A DNA stretch of 64,000 nucleotides. Source: Clavulina sp. PMI_390. Lineage: Eukaryota > Basidiomycota > Agaricomycetes > Cantharellales > Hydnaceae. A model generated the notes under the pieces. It did no database searches, had not been told where the DNA came from, and saw nothing but the letters and a program-made list of their open reading frames with translations. The stretch covers positions 152,279 to 216,278 of the forward strand of contig WIDE01000019.1 in the NCBI GenBank assembly GCA_015039315.1, written 5' to 3'. The position numbers and the translations under genes are program-made. This document shows positions 1-13,657 of the stretch, in pieces. How positions within the stretch are numbered: position 1 is the stretch's first letter; the number at the start of each line of letters is the position of its first letter.

Positions 1-651
1 CTGACCCCAATGAGGCTGCCGAGCTCAAGAAGAAGAGGACTTTCCGTACCTTTTCGTACCGCGGTATTGAGCTCGACAAGCTCCTAGACATGGACAACGA
101 GGACGTGCGTATCAGGATACTCGATGATGTCTGCTTTTGTGATTGAACCCATCGCCACTTTCTCTGCTGCCCCTACTGCTTCTAGTTCGTCGGCCTCGTC
201 CATGCTCGTGCTCGCAGACGGTTCCAGCGTGGTCTCAAGCGCCGTCCCATGGGCTTGATCAAGAAGCTCCGCAAGGCTAAGAAGGAGGCCCCACCAAATG
301 AGAAGCCTGCTGTTGTGAAGACCCATCTGCGAGACATGATCATCGTTCCCGAGATGATTGGGAGCGTCGTCGGCATCTACAACGGCAAGGTGAACCTCGA
401 TTTGTGCCCTTCTAAATCATCACTAGAGCCTCACCGATCCGCTCTTCATGATAGGTCTTCAACTCTGTGGAGATTAAGCCTGAGATGACTGGGCACTACC
501 TCGCCGAGTTCTCGATCTCATACAAGCCCGTCAAGCACGGTCGTCCCGGTATTGGTGCCACTCACTCGTCGCGATTGTACGTCGTCCTTTTGGTTGCTGT
601 TCTCCAATCGCATGACTGAAATTACTGTCTGTTAGCATCCCGCTCAAGTAA
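1..651 (+). CDS. rps15: 40S ribosomal protein S15 (uS19), 5' partial
   Basis: Small-subunit ribosomal protein uS19, which lies at the subunit interface of the 40S head. The first two or so codons fall before the window; frame starts at base 3 ([14 protein letters not shown]). Four exons fit the family without gaps: about 3-104, 186-389, 455-576 and 636-651, with donors GTGCGT, GTGAAC and GTACGT. Hallmarks are [36 protein letters not shown], the [20 protein letters not shown] segment and the terminal FIPLK, where the last intron splits the Phe codon. Length and sequence match the roughly 150-residue family. Its 3' end converges on the V-ATPase G gene. Confidence 0.97.
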
Positions 652-971
652 AAGACGGCATTGCTGTTCACTTTTTTCATCGCTCGCTTGGGGTCTCCTT
701 CCAGCAGTTTATATCGCATGTCCTATGCCTCACCTATGCTCGCATATATAGCTAGCTGTTTCCTTCCACATCTGTATGGTATACACCCGAATGCTAGCAT
801 TTTCAACTCATGACCCTCGTGGGCATTCAGCCAAGCGAATATTCCGTCGTCGAGCGTTTGATTGTCATGATCAGAATAGCATGATGGAAGTTAAGGAGAG
901 GTCTAATACAGTAGTTTGTGGAACGCGTCCATGTAGCAAGGCATGTCATCAGGGAAAGAACTGAACTAGCT
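652..971. other. Convergent 3' intergenic region
   Basis: 320 bp between the stop codons of rps15 and the V-ATPase G gene. It should hold both 3' UTRs. I see no gene, repeat or RNA here. Confidence 0.6.
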
Positions 972-1553
972 TCATGCCTCTTGCTTGGAGAGATTACGGT
1001 GGAGTTTAGGCTCGACAAGAACGACACGATCGAGTAGTTTCTTCACAACAGCGTCCTTGTTTTTGTTGAATGCCTCCGTCACTCCGACCAGTCTGGTCTC
1101 CGTATCGCGGTCGACAAGCGTCTGGGCTTCTTGGGTTGACCCACGAGTCTAGAAAGAACGGTTCCATAATCAGTGGTCATTGTTAGAAAAACGATACCGT
1201 GTATATAGCATGGCGGGAATGAGCGATGCTCTATTTAGGAGTGCACACACCTTCTCCTCGATCTTGGCGAATTCAGCATCTTTTGACCTCCGGTATTCCT
1301 CAATCTCCTTCTGCGCCTCTGATCTCGCATCCTTTAAGCGTTGTACACGATCTAGAAACAGCGATGTTGGCACTTGAAGCTGCGGCAAGAGTGCGATAGC
1401 CAGAAACTTTACATTGACGCGCCTCCTGAACAACTTTTGCAGCTTCCTTCTCCGCCTCAAGAAGCGTTTGGATTCCCTGGGATTGCGACTGGCAAACGAG
1501 TGTTAATCCTGGAGTAAAAATGCATGCTCATACAGAAAAAGGGAGCTCACCAT
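972..1553 (-). CDS. vma10: V-type proton ATPase subunit G
   Basis: Peripheral-stalk subunit G of the vacuolar H+-ATPase, which links the V1 and Vo sectors. Four exons: 1553-1551 (the ATG alone), 1488-1413, 1351-1251 and 1148-972, giving 118 residues, the normal family size. The protein begins MSQSQGIQTLLEAEKEAAK and continues with the diagnostic QYRVQRLKDARSEAQKEIEEY, a charged coiled coil. The first exon is only the start codon, followed by a GTGAGC donor; the next acceptor (TTTGCCAG) leads straight into SQSQGIQ. Divergently transcribed from symplekin with 118 bp between start codons. Confidence 0.93.
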
Positions 1554-1671
1554 CGTCTCAACGGTTGTGTCACGTGAGCACAACACCGCCACTGTTTCAG
1601 CCAAACAGGAAGGGCCACACTCTTTTGAGTGTCCTGCACGCTGAGGGCAACACAACGAAGGAAAGGGAACG
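1554..1671. promoter_or_regulatory. Short bidirectional promoter, vma10/symplekin
   Basis: Only 118 bp separate the two divergent start codons, so both core promoters and 5' UTRs must lie here or inside first introns. I see no clear TATA box. Confidence 0.55.
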
Positions 1672-4600
1672 ATGTCGCAGGCCTTGGACCCAGTATCCGC
1701 ACTCACTTACGCGCTTTCATGCCCCACGGACTCCCCTGAACAAGCTAACGCGCTCAAGGCGTTGCGAGCCCTCTTTGAGGCGCAACCCAATACGATTCCT
1801 CAGCTTTGTCGTCCCCTGCTAACGAATACGATATCTGGAGGCGACAGCTTGTTCAAGAGATTTGCTATTGAATTGTTTGGATATGCTCTGACACCAACGT
1901 CAGGCTTGACACCAGACGTGAGGGCCCAACGTGAGTCATACCCCCTTCTCTGTTTCGTTTAACAAAAGATATGGCTATTAGTATTAAAATACTGTCCTGG
2001 ACTGCCGATTCTGACAAATCTCTCGCGTCTGTACTGTATGTAATACCCAATGTACACGATATCTCCAACCTCAGTCGCGTTTGATTGTTTGGAGCTGGCG
2101 GCGACGCTTTTAGCAAGTGCTGAAAATAACCAAATCCTCAAACTGGTTATCCAGTGCTTCGCGAGCATCTACCCGTTGGTCTTTCGTTACATGTGAGTTT
2201 GAAGTGTGATCATTCGTGCATGTCTGCACCAACTCAACCCCAACCACCAACCATCACGTAGATGTCTGTCGCGACCTCCTAGTCGCGGAGCATGGGACCT
2301 GCTGTCCAGTTCGAAACGCCGTATCCTCGAATTCATTGATGACGTGAACGCGGACGTCCCGAACCCAGGAGCCCCCGCGTACAATTCCAACGAGCGTCTT
2401 GGTGTCCGCATCGCCGCTATCAAATTTGCACAGCGCGTTATTCTAGTCCAAACTCGGCCTGCTCAACAGGACCCGCGGGTACGTGTGATTTGGTTTACTC
2501 GTATGATTCCCTATGTACTGACGAGCTTATAGCTTCAACGACCCACTGACCCTAACCTCACCATCTGCCCTCCCAATGTCCCTTTCATCAAAGCCGAAGC
2601 TTTGGATGCTGAGGGAAATATGGTTCTCATGCAACTAATGACCACGCTCTATAAGTCATCGTACGGACTTGATTCCTTGCTTGCATCATCCTCCGCTTTG
2701 GCTGATTGCTTGCTCGTCAGGAATGCCGACATCCTCATTGCCATTATCAATGCTTGTGCACAAATTGCCAAACAGCGGACTTCTATGGTTCAGCTTTTGG
2801 TCCCAGCTTTCCACCATTGGACGCCCCAGGCACTTGCCCAAGAATCAATCTCGCGGCAAAAGAGTGTCGACAAGGCAAACTACGTGGTACTTAACCACCT
2901 TCTTCGGTCCGTCCTTTCTTCCAAAGCCTCTTTGTCGAATGCTTGTAAACTTTCCTTTCATCTGTAGCCAAGTGCAGGATGGTCGGCTACCAGATGCTGC
3001 GTCCATGAGGGATAGCATTATCCAAGCACTCGAAGCTTCATCACGGCGTATGAGAGACCTTAACCATCTTGAACAAGTCCGACGCGCAGAAGCCGCTGCC
3101 AAACGAGCTGCGGAACCAGAGGACGTCCCTTACGCAGGCTCGGACGCCAAGCGCGTCAAGCTCGACCCTGATGTTGTTCCTGGCGGAGTTGCTGCGAATG
3201 CAGCAGCGCGTGCGGCACTTGTAGAGTTTGATTGGCGGGCTTTGGAACGTGATACGGTCACAAATCTGATCATAGCCAATCTACAACATTTCAGCGAGGA
3301 GCATATTGCAGCGGCAATCGCGGTATGTGTGCATCTTTCTTGTATAGATTTTCTTTCTCATGCATCTATGATAGGCATTCCGAGGTGGTTCTGGCCCTCC
3401 GTCCGCCGCAGCCGAGTCGTCTGAGATTGCTCAGGTCGCTGGTGATGATGAGGAGATGGAATATGAGCCTGACAAGCTGAACATGGAGCTCGAGGTCAGT
3501 ATACAGCACTCGTAATTACTTTCCTGTCTATCTTCTAAAATACTGACTATTCGCAGACTAAAGCCGCTGAGGATGCCGCCTCCGGACCATCTGATGCATT
3601 GGAAGCCGAGGATGAGGAGGAAGATGAACTCACGCTCCAATTGGGTTCCACGGCCTATGAACTACCCCCACCACAACCTCTCGATTCCGCTCAAACCGAC
3701 TCTTTCCTAAAAGCAACAATGCTTCGCTTCGTGTCCAGCGGAGGTGGCCTCGCTTCATCCTCACAATCAGCTGGAGCTGAAGGGCAAGCTCTTACAACGC
3801 TAGCCCGAGGGCCACCACCTTCGGAGATGTGGGTTCTTCTCTTTATTCGGATGGTTACTCGAGGACAGCGAGATACGACCGGATCATCCCATAATCGAGC
3901 CAAGAATGAAAAGACCGAGGATGATGAGGAGCTGACACTTGAGGCCTCGTCGAGTGCTGTAAAGGGCAAGGAGCGCAGCCAAGATGAAGTGTGGGCCAGG
4001 AATGATTCCCTGAGAGGAATGATCCTTGATTATGTGCTTGAAGACCTGCCCGCGAGGTGAGTATATCGTTACCAGGATGAAGACGAATCAGTGCTGATTG
4101 GTCCGATATAGATCTCGAATAGCAACGCTGTGGATGAATGAGGAATGGTACAACTCGACTTCACGAAGTGTAGCTGAACCCGATGTAAGTTATGGCCTAT
4201 GTCCCTGTTGGTCATATCTCTGATGCGATCTTCTAGTACACCGACTATTCGACCTGGCTCGACAAAATGCTCGCTGGTTACCTGGCCCACATTGACTCCA
4301 GTGACCGAACTCTTTCTCAACTCGTCCTTGACCTCCCATACCTGCCACCTTCTGTTTTTGCTCTCCTTTCCGACCTGGCCGTCCAACAATCAACGTAAGA
4401 CATATCGTCGGCGGAGTAGAGAATATTACTAACCCGATCGGCCCAGAACTCTTCCTGCACTGGAGGCTCTCAAAGAACTCGTGACTTTACGGCCACCCGT
4501 GCGCGAGGAAGCCTTACGTATCATATTGAATCTGACTACCCATCCTAGTATGTCCAATTCTTACTATCTTGCTATGTGGTTATTAACTTCAAAGCTACAC

Positions 4601-6040
4601 AGCGACTGTCCTCCGAATCTCCGCAATCAAGGCCGTGAAAAGATGGGTACCAGACGTCAAACCAATGGATCAGTTATCACAAGACTTTGCTATTCAGCTT
4701 TTGCGACGATTGGAATCTCACCCTGACCCGGAGAAGGGCGGCTCGACTGAACCAACTTCGACGCCAACATCTACTCCATACCTCCCTGCTACCCTCGACT
4801 CGCCCGTTCGACCCGCGCAAATCCTTCAGCATGTGCAGCTTATATTCGCTCTATGCGTCAAAGTTCCGGAGCTGCTAGATGAGTAAGTTGCCGATTTTTG
4901 TATCGTAAAATATCCTATGCTAATTACCCACCGTAAAGGATCTTCTCTGCATACTCACGGATGGATGAGCCCGTGCAAAATGCTGTCCTGGATCACTTTG
5001 CGCCAGTCATCCGATCGATCGGTACAGCTAGCGGGACACCAGCTTATACTCGATTGCTTGATCTCCTGCGAACATTCGAGGCTGGCGCAGATTCTCTAGT
5101 CCTCAGGGTTCTGCGAATCCTCAGCGATGGAGGGCGACCTAGCTCACAGCTTGTTGCGCTCGTCAAAACCCTCATCAGCGAACGCAATCTCGATGCACGG
5201 TTCCTCATTCCCATCATCACCGAGCTCGACCGGAATGAAATCATCAAATTCATCCCGCGGGTTGTATCAATGCTTGGTGCCAATGTCCCTGGCTCTACCC
5301 CTGGCGAGGAAAAAGGGTTGGTCAGGAGCGTGTTTGTGGCAGTTCTGGAAAAGCCTGCTCGGGGTTTCGGGCAAGTTTCCACGAATCTTCCCAGATTGAA
5401 GGAAAGTCAGCTGTTAGAGCCTGTGCGATTGCTGGTGCTCCTTCACGAGTCACCTGAGATCGGAATGGCAAGTGCCCGAGATGGTATGCATTCCATTGTT
5501 TTCCATTCCATGGCTCCTTTCCACTGACCAAGTCAATACAAAGCGATTGACATATGTTTCGGACTCACCGACTTCTTCCCGTCGGAGATTCTGGCAGCGA
5601 CGATCCAGCAGCTCGTTGACAACCCCACCCTCCCAGTGCTGTTTATGCGAACTGTAAGTTCAATCCTTCGTATATCGGCCTCCATATATTTACTCATCAC
5701 CTCATACTGTCAGGTTATCCAAGCCGTCAAGACCTACAAGACCCTAATCTCTTACGTTGCGAAGACCCTGATGACACGGCTGATTCAGAAGAAGATTTGG
5801 ACCCTCGGGAAGCTCTGGGACGGTTTCATCCTTTGTGGGAAGATTATCGCCCCTGCGAGCTATGGCGCCCTTCTCTTGCTCCCTCCTGCCCAACTGGCTG
5901 AAGTTGCAGAGAAGCAGCCCAGCCTGCGCATTGGGCTGCGAGAGCATGTGCTCAAGAAGGGTGGCCACAACATCTCGAAATACCTTGATGTTCTGGGTCG
6001 AGAAGAGACTCCTGCTTCGACTGATGCAGGAGCGAGCTAG
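1672..6040 (+). CDS. pta1: Symplekin/Pta1, mRNA 3'-end processing scaffold
   Basis: Scaffold of the cleavage and polyadenylation factor, nuclear. The start is MSQALDPVSALTYALSCP; the N-terminal third is a HEAT-like helical repeat region interrupted by several 50-70 nt introns. A low-complexity acidic linker follows (near 3430-3660, with EEMEYEPDKLNMELE and a run of Glu/Asp). The C-terminal symplekin domain is clear: the stretch with RTVIQAVKTYKTLISYV, then LIQKKIWTLGKLWDGFILC and the end LKKGGHNISKYLDVLGREE. The stop is at 6038-6040. I see at least ten introns; exact splice sites in the middle are inferred from frame continuity. Confidence 0.9.
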
Positions 6041-6469
6041 TTTTGTTAGCATATTCTGAGCCTCAGGAACTACATTCAGAGCTTGTACATACAAATAATG
6101 CATTTTTCCCGACAACATTCCAATCATGATGCTATTTGATCGCTGCTCCTCTTCTTTTTCGCTATTGTATAGCCGCCTCGTGGCTGTCTGCAAGTGCTTT
6201 GCCCGTCAAGTTCTGTTCGGCACGTGTTACCGACAACTGAATTGCCCGAAACGTTGTGCCGTGACGTTTGGTTGCATTTGAACGACCTGTTTGTGGTGGC
6301 CACTTCCCTCCCTGTCTGTTGGCAACCACCACGCGCCCTGGTAGGCTAGCTTTTATACTTGGAGGCTTATCCCTCGCGTCCGATCGCCAATTTTCTGCTC
6401 CCAACACTCACAATCCACTCCACTGTAGTGTTGGAGCGTTACTCTATCTACCTCGTCAGCTATCTCTGA
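6041..6469. other. Intergenic, symplekin to MAPK
   Basis: 429 bp between two plus-strand genes. It should contain the symplekin 3' UTR and the MAPK promoter; no further gene seen. Confidence 0.5.
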
Positions 6470-8948
6470 ATGCCCGGCCTGCACCGCTCGTCTTCAGGCA
6501 CTTCCGATAGCGATTCTGCATCATCGAGCAGTGCAGAGGTCTTTGAAAGTGCTACTTCCAATGAGTCCCGTGGACGCCGGAAAGCTCGAGATCCACGTCA
6601 ACGCATACGTTCACCAGACGCCGACAACCACTCCAAAGCAGCCACAATCAAGTCGTGCGTATTCGCCACTCTGGCTTACACGCGCTGGAAGGCGTCCTGT
6701 GTACTGATACCGAGGCTCACTTTACAGGGGTTACCATACCTTCACCGCTTTTGGCAAGGACTTTTGCATTGAGAAACGATGGAAGTATCTGCGAGAACTA
6801 GGATCAGGTGCATATGGCAATGTCATGTGAGTGCTCTAGCCGCTTATGCTCCTCATAAGGGATGCTAACATTCCACGTTAATAGATCCGTACAGGATGAG
6901 ATCACAGGCGAAATCCTCGCCGTCAAGATGATCACAAGGGTGCTTGATAAGACACAACTCTCGAAGAGAGCCCTTAGAGAAATCACTCTACTAAGGCACT
7001 TCAATAATCACGAAAATGTGCGCCAAGTAACTCTATATTGGAACGGTCTAGCTTATCTTGGGATATCGGATAGATTATTGGTCTAATTGACATGGACGTG
7101 TCAGGCCCAAACTTCAACGAGATGTGAGTCTGCAGAGGCCGAGCCTGTGGTTCTCCAGTACTTATAATGGTTCTTTCTCGTCAGATATTTATTCATGGAG
7201 CCCATGGAAGGTGCGACTACCCTGCTTTCATCCCATTCGCTGCTGCCTGACCTTTCTCCTAGCCGATCTATACCAGATAATACGCAGTGGCCAACCCCTT
7301 ACGAATGCGCACTATCAATTTTTTATGTTTCAACTCCTCAGAGGTCTCAAGTACATCCACGCCTCTGATGTCATCCACCGTGATCTCAAACCTGGTAATT
7401 GTGAGTGACTGTCAAATAGTCCCAAGTCACATTATTGATATGGATGACTTCCGTCTCTAGTGCTTGTGAATTCAGATTGCGAGCTGAAGATCTGTGATAT
7501 GGGACTAAGTCGGGGTTATAATGCCAAAGCTCGAGAGGACGAACCGTTCAACATGACCGAATATGTCATGACACGATGGTATCGAGGTATGCAAATCACC
7601 CCAGGGACTCTTCCCCAAAGTACTAAATCAACCTTTCTTAGCCCCCGAGATTATGCTGTCGTTCAAGCGATATGACAAAGCTAGTGAGTCAGTGATTTCT
7701 AAGGCAAAATGGCGCACTGAGACTTGTTGCCAGTTGACATGTGGTCTGTTGGCTGCATATTTGCGGAGCTGCTTGGAGGAAAACCGATATTCAAAGGGAA
7801 GGAGTAAGTGCTTCACTGGCCGGCTCGATGCTTCCCTGCTCACTATGAATTATAGTTACGTAGACCAGCTGAACTTGATCTTGCAAGTATTGGGAACTCC
7901 CTCAGAGGAAACTATGGATAGAATAGGAAGTCCCAAGGTATACGCATCCCATGGCTTTACTCTTGCGCTCGAGAATCTCATGCCGTGTTCTCTCGAAGGC
8001 CAAGGCTTATATACGTTCATTCGACGCGAAAGAAGCAACCCCTTGGGAAACAATCTTCCCCGATGCGAATGACGAAGGTACACCAACTTGAACTGTGATT
8101 GCGAACTGTTGCTAACGTTTTGAGCGTTAGCCCTCGACCTTCTGAGCAAGCTCCTCACATTCAACCCTCAGGATCGCCTGACATGTGAGGAAGCCCTACA
8201 GCATCCCTGGCTCGCGCCATTTCACAATCTAGAGGAGCTCATCGACCCACCACCTATATTCAACAAGTGGCAATTTGTTGAGGAACTCGACACAACCGAA
8301 CAGTTCCGTGAAGCGCTGTACAAGGAGGTGATGGAGTTCCGGGACGAAGTCCGAAGTATAGGTCAAGAAGCATCCCCAAATGCGTCTGAATACGAAGATG
8401 CTCTTGATGGATCCAACCACGACACTACCACACCTCAAGCTGCAGACACGTTACCCACCCCTCCTCCAAGCTCGTCACCAAACGCTGCCATGGGACCTAT
8501 ACCCTTCCCCACATCTGAGGCTGATGATGAGGGGGAAGAGGATGTTCCAGGGGAGATCCCAGCCCCTTCCGCTATCTCACGATTCTCCAAGGATCCTTAT
8601 CGGACGTACAGCACCATTCGCCGGACAAGCATGTTCTCTCTTGCTGACCGTAGCGCACCTCCCACTGTACTGCCAGAAGACGACGTCGTAGAGGTTCCAT
8701 TTGGGTATCGGTCTAGGATCCAATCCAGTGATACGCTGGGCGGCGGTGGTGCTCCACCTCGATTTATTCGGCAACTTTCCACAGTCTCACTCAGTGGGGT
8801 TGCAGATGCTCATCGCGCGAATGGCATAGTGGCCGCTGCGGGTGATCCTGCCAAGTCCTTGCGACCTGTAGCAGATGCCCCAGCGAGCGAACTTCCCAGT
8901 GAGTGGGGACGGAAGAGTGCGGGAAGCCTTGGCTCTGGTAGTACTTGA
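6470..8948 (+). CDS. MAP kinase, Slt2/Mpk1 type (cell-wall integrity)
   Basis: Serine/threonine kinase of the TEY MAPK class. An unusual Ser/Arg-rich N-terminal extension of about 65 residues precedes the kinase domain, which shows the glycine loop [10 protein letters not shown], the ATP-binding lysine in ILAVKMI, the catalytic loop HRDLKPGN, the activation loop [14 protein letters not shown], and the Slt2-like [16 protein letters not shown] and [17 protein letters not shown] long C-terminal Ser/Pro-rich tail ends at 8948. About eight introns. Odd point: the metal-binding motif reads DMG ([10 protein letters not shown]) where MAPKs have DFG. By family it should act in the cell-wall integrity cascade, but the divergence means a second, specialised paralogue is possible. 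Confidence 0.87.
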
Positions 8949-9131
8949 GCTCTGGGATGAGCAACGTTGGAAACACGCAGCTGGACGGTACTATAGATTT
9001 GAATAGAGCACACCTCATGTAGACAACGCATTTGTACATTAAATTCTATTGCCGGCATACTATATCACTTACCTGCCTTCATCCACGGGAGAGCCGGCAA
9101 CTTCCGCACTGCGAACGCCCGTTCACCCGAC

Positions 9132-11442
<2,311 letters not shown>

Positions 11443-11542
11443 TACCATTAGTTTCTTATTTACTCCATGCAAGTGCTCATATTGGTGTATACCGAACCGG
11501 CTTGCGTTGCTCTTGGTACGATTCATCATAATTTTGCCTTTG

Positions 11543-11548
11543 AATAAA
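11543..11548 (+). terminator. AATAAA poly(A) signal of the U2AF gene
   Basis: A canonical AATAAA lies 101 bp after the U2AF stop codon, close to the convergent IPI3 stop at 11607. Confidence 0.4.
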
Positions 11549-11606
11549 TGTTTTTGTGGAAAGTTGGGGAGAATAAGATTATGCCGAATAAGTTATGCTA
11601 TCTACA

Positions 11607-13572
11607 TCATTCGACCCTTCCCCGTTTACTGGGGCGGGCATCTAGACTGGAGCTCTCGGAAGAGCTTTTATTTGAATCGACATTCCAATTCTCACTTGCC
11701 GCGCCAGGCTGTCTTGTCCCTCCTTGCTTGGGATCCCCGATTATAGCAGCCATGGCAGTCTCATACAATGATGTATTGAGCTCCTTCGCTCGCGAGAGTT
11801 GGGATTTGAGCAAAGCAAGTTCCCGTTCCAGTTCGTTGATACGAGCCGACGCTTGAGGCCCTGCTGGCATGGCAGTAGACGATGACGGTCCTGATAAAAC
11901 CGCGGAGGTGGACATGGCAGGGTTGGTAAAAAATCGGTAGTCGTCAAGGAACGAATCTTGGGATGGGCCCCCAGCAACGGCCAACCAAGACTAAAGCAAG
12001 GCGATAAATATTAAGATCCAATGAGCTGTAATAAGCGGAAGTAGTCACAAACTTTAGCTGTTGGCGGTAAGAGAAGTGAAACCTCGTGGGCTTCCCTGGC
12101 TTTGGGGTCTCTTATCCTCTGGAATTCCTTTACTGTCCGTATTGGTATTGAGTTGCTATCGTTCTTTGCGGCCCCAATGATCGCGTGCCCCATCAAGTCT
12201 TGTGGCTTGATCATCATTTGTAACGAGTGGACGGAAAAGCCCTTCTGACAGTCAATGGTCTTGGTACGCTGGTGTGACTTGATGTCGAAGAATATGATGT
12301 GGCCCGTAGTTGTGCCCAGAACGAGAAGGGACGATGTGAGAGATATAGTCATGCAGGTGATGGGATCCCTAGAGAGAACAAAGTGTTTTATAAGGCCAGC
12401 TATGGATTCGATTGCGTAGAGAGAGGCTCACCCAACGGAAAGCAGCCGTTTCTTCTGGGCGTCCTCCTCCAGTCCAATTAACTCGGCGCTACCTTGCCCG
12501 CCACCACCGACGGCTTCCATTGCTGGCCCTCGCTCAGATGTTTGTTCTGTGCGGCGACGATAGAGATTGACTTGGTGTACATCACCGTCTCGCGATGCGG
12601 CGAAGAAGACTCGTTCAGTCATATCCATCGCAAGGGTGGTGATAGGGTGGGGGAATTGAAATGTTGAAAGCAGCGATCTCGAGGCAAGATCGATAATCTA
12701 TAAAACCAGGACAATTAATAATAACCTAATGGCAACAGCAACAGTACCCAAGATCGAGTGAAGATTATGACCTTGCATGAATTATCCAGCGAGGATGTAA
12801 GGATCCGGCATCGTGGAAATGTACCAACCCCACACACGATATCCGTGATGGGAAGCGTGTGGTCAGTCAGCGTGTAGAAAGCGTTTGGGATGTCGGATGA
12901 CAACGAGGAGTCCAGTAGACTAAGGAAGTAATTAGCAGGCAATCATGGGGCAATGCCCAGAACAAAGGCAGAGCTCACCTGGCGATCGCCCATACAGAGA
13001 CAGTGGAGTCATCGCTACCAGTTGCGAGGGCCCCACCATCTGGGGTAAACTTCATGACGGCAATGCGTCGATAATGCGCTTCCCAAGAGTTGAACATAAT
13101 TCCTGAAGCTACCTGCTCGAGGCAATCATGGTGATGAGGCGTCCAGGTAGCAAGGGAGCGACCTTACCTCCCAGAGATAAATTCTCCCATTTTGAGTCCC
13201 ACCTGCAAGGTATTGTCCATTGGAATCAACAGCTATGCAGGTTAATTTTTCGGGAAGGATGATCTTCATGTGCAGTTGGTCCTAAGGAGAACGTTATCTC
13301 TCTAGGTCAATGACCCATGAATTCTTCCCAAATACCTTCTGATAGCTGTATACATTCAGTAGCCCCTTGTCGATCTGCGCAGAAAAGACGAGGCCACCTT
13401 GGCCACCCCGTGTGTCTACGGCTTGTGTAGCATGTGGTGCAGAAAATGTTTGCTTGAGTGTCAGAAGTGATGATGCAGTGTTTATATCGTATAAAATAGC
13501 AGTTCCGGACCCCTGTCCAGACGTGGAAGGCCCAGCTGTGCACAACAGGACTTCAGAATGATTTCTCTGCAT
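11607..13572 (-). CDS. ipi3: Pre-rRNA processing protein IPI3 (WD40)
   Basis: WD40 protein of the nucleolar Rix1 complex (Ipi1-Rix1-Ipi3), needed for 60S maturation and ITS2 processing. The start is MQRNHSEVLLCTAGP at 13572. WD blades are visible as KLTCIAVDSNGQYLAGGTQN, AVMKFTPDGGALATGSDDST, ILTSSLDNSCKV and MDMTERVFFAASRDGDV. The C-terminal exon (from 11990) carries a coiled-coil segment (ARINELERELALLKSQLSRA), also seen in Ipi3 proteins, and ends in a basic RPSKRGRVE. About nine introns. Divergent from the SAM/RA/SH3 adaptor gene. Confidence 0.86.
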
Positions 13573-13657
13573 TTACGAGCCGATTATTTGTGCGAGCCAA
13601 AGTCTGCCAAACAACCACATCAACTCGCCTGTGCCCTCGCCGACGTCCATATCTGCC
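13573..13657. promoter_or_regulatory. 85-bp bidirectional promoter, ipi3/ubc2
   Basis: The two divergent start codons (13572 and 13658) are only 85 bp apart, so transcription start regions must overlap or extend into coding sequence. No TATA box seen. Confidence 0.5.
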
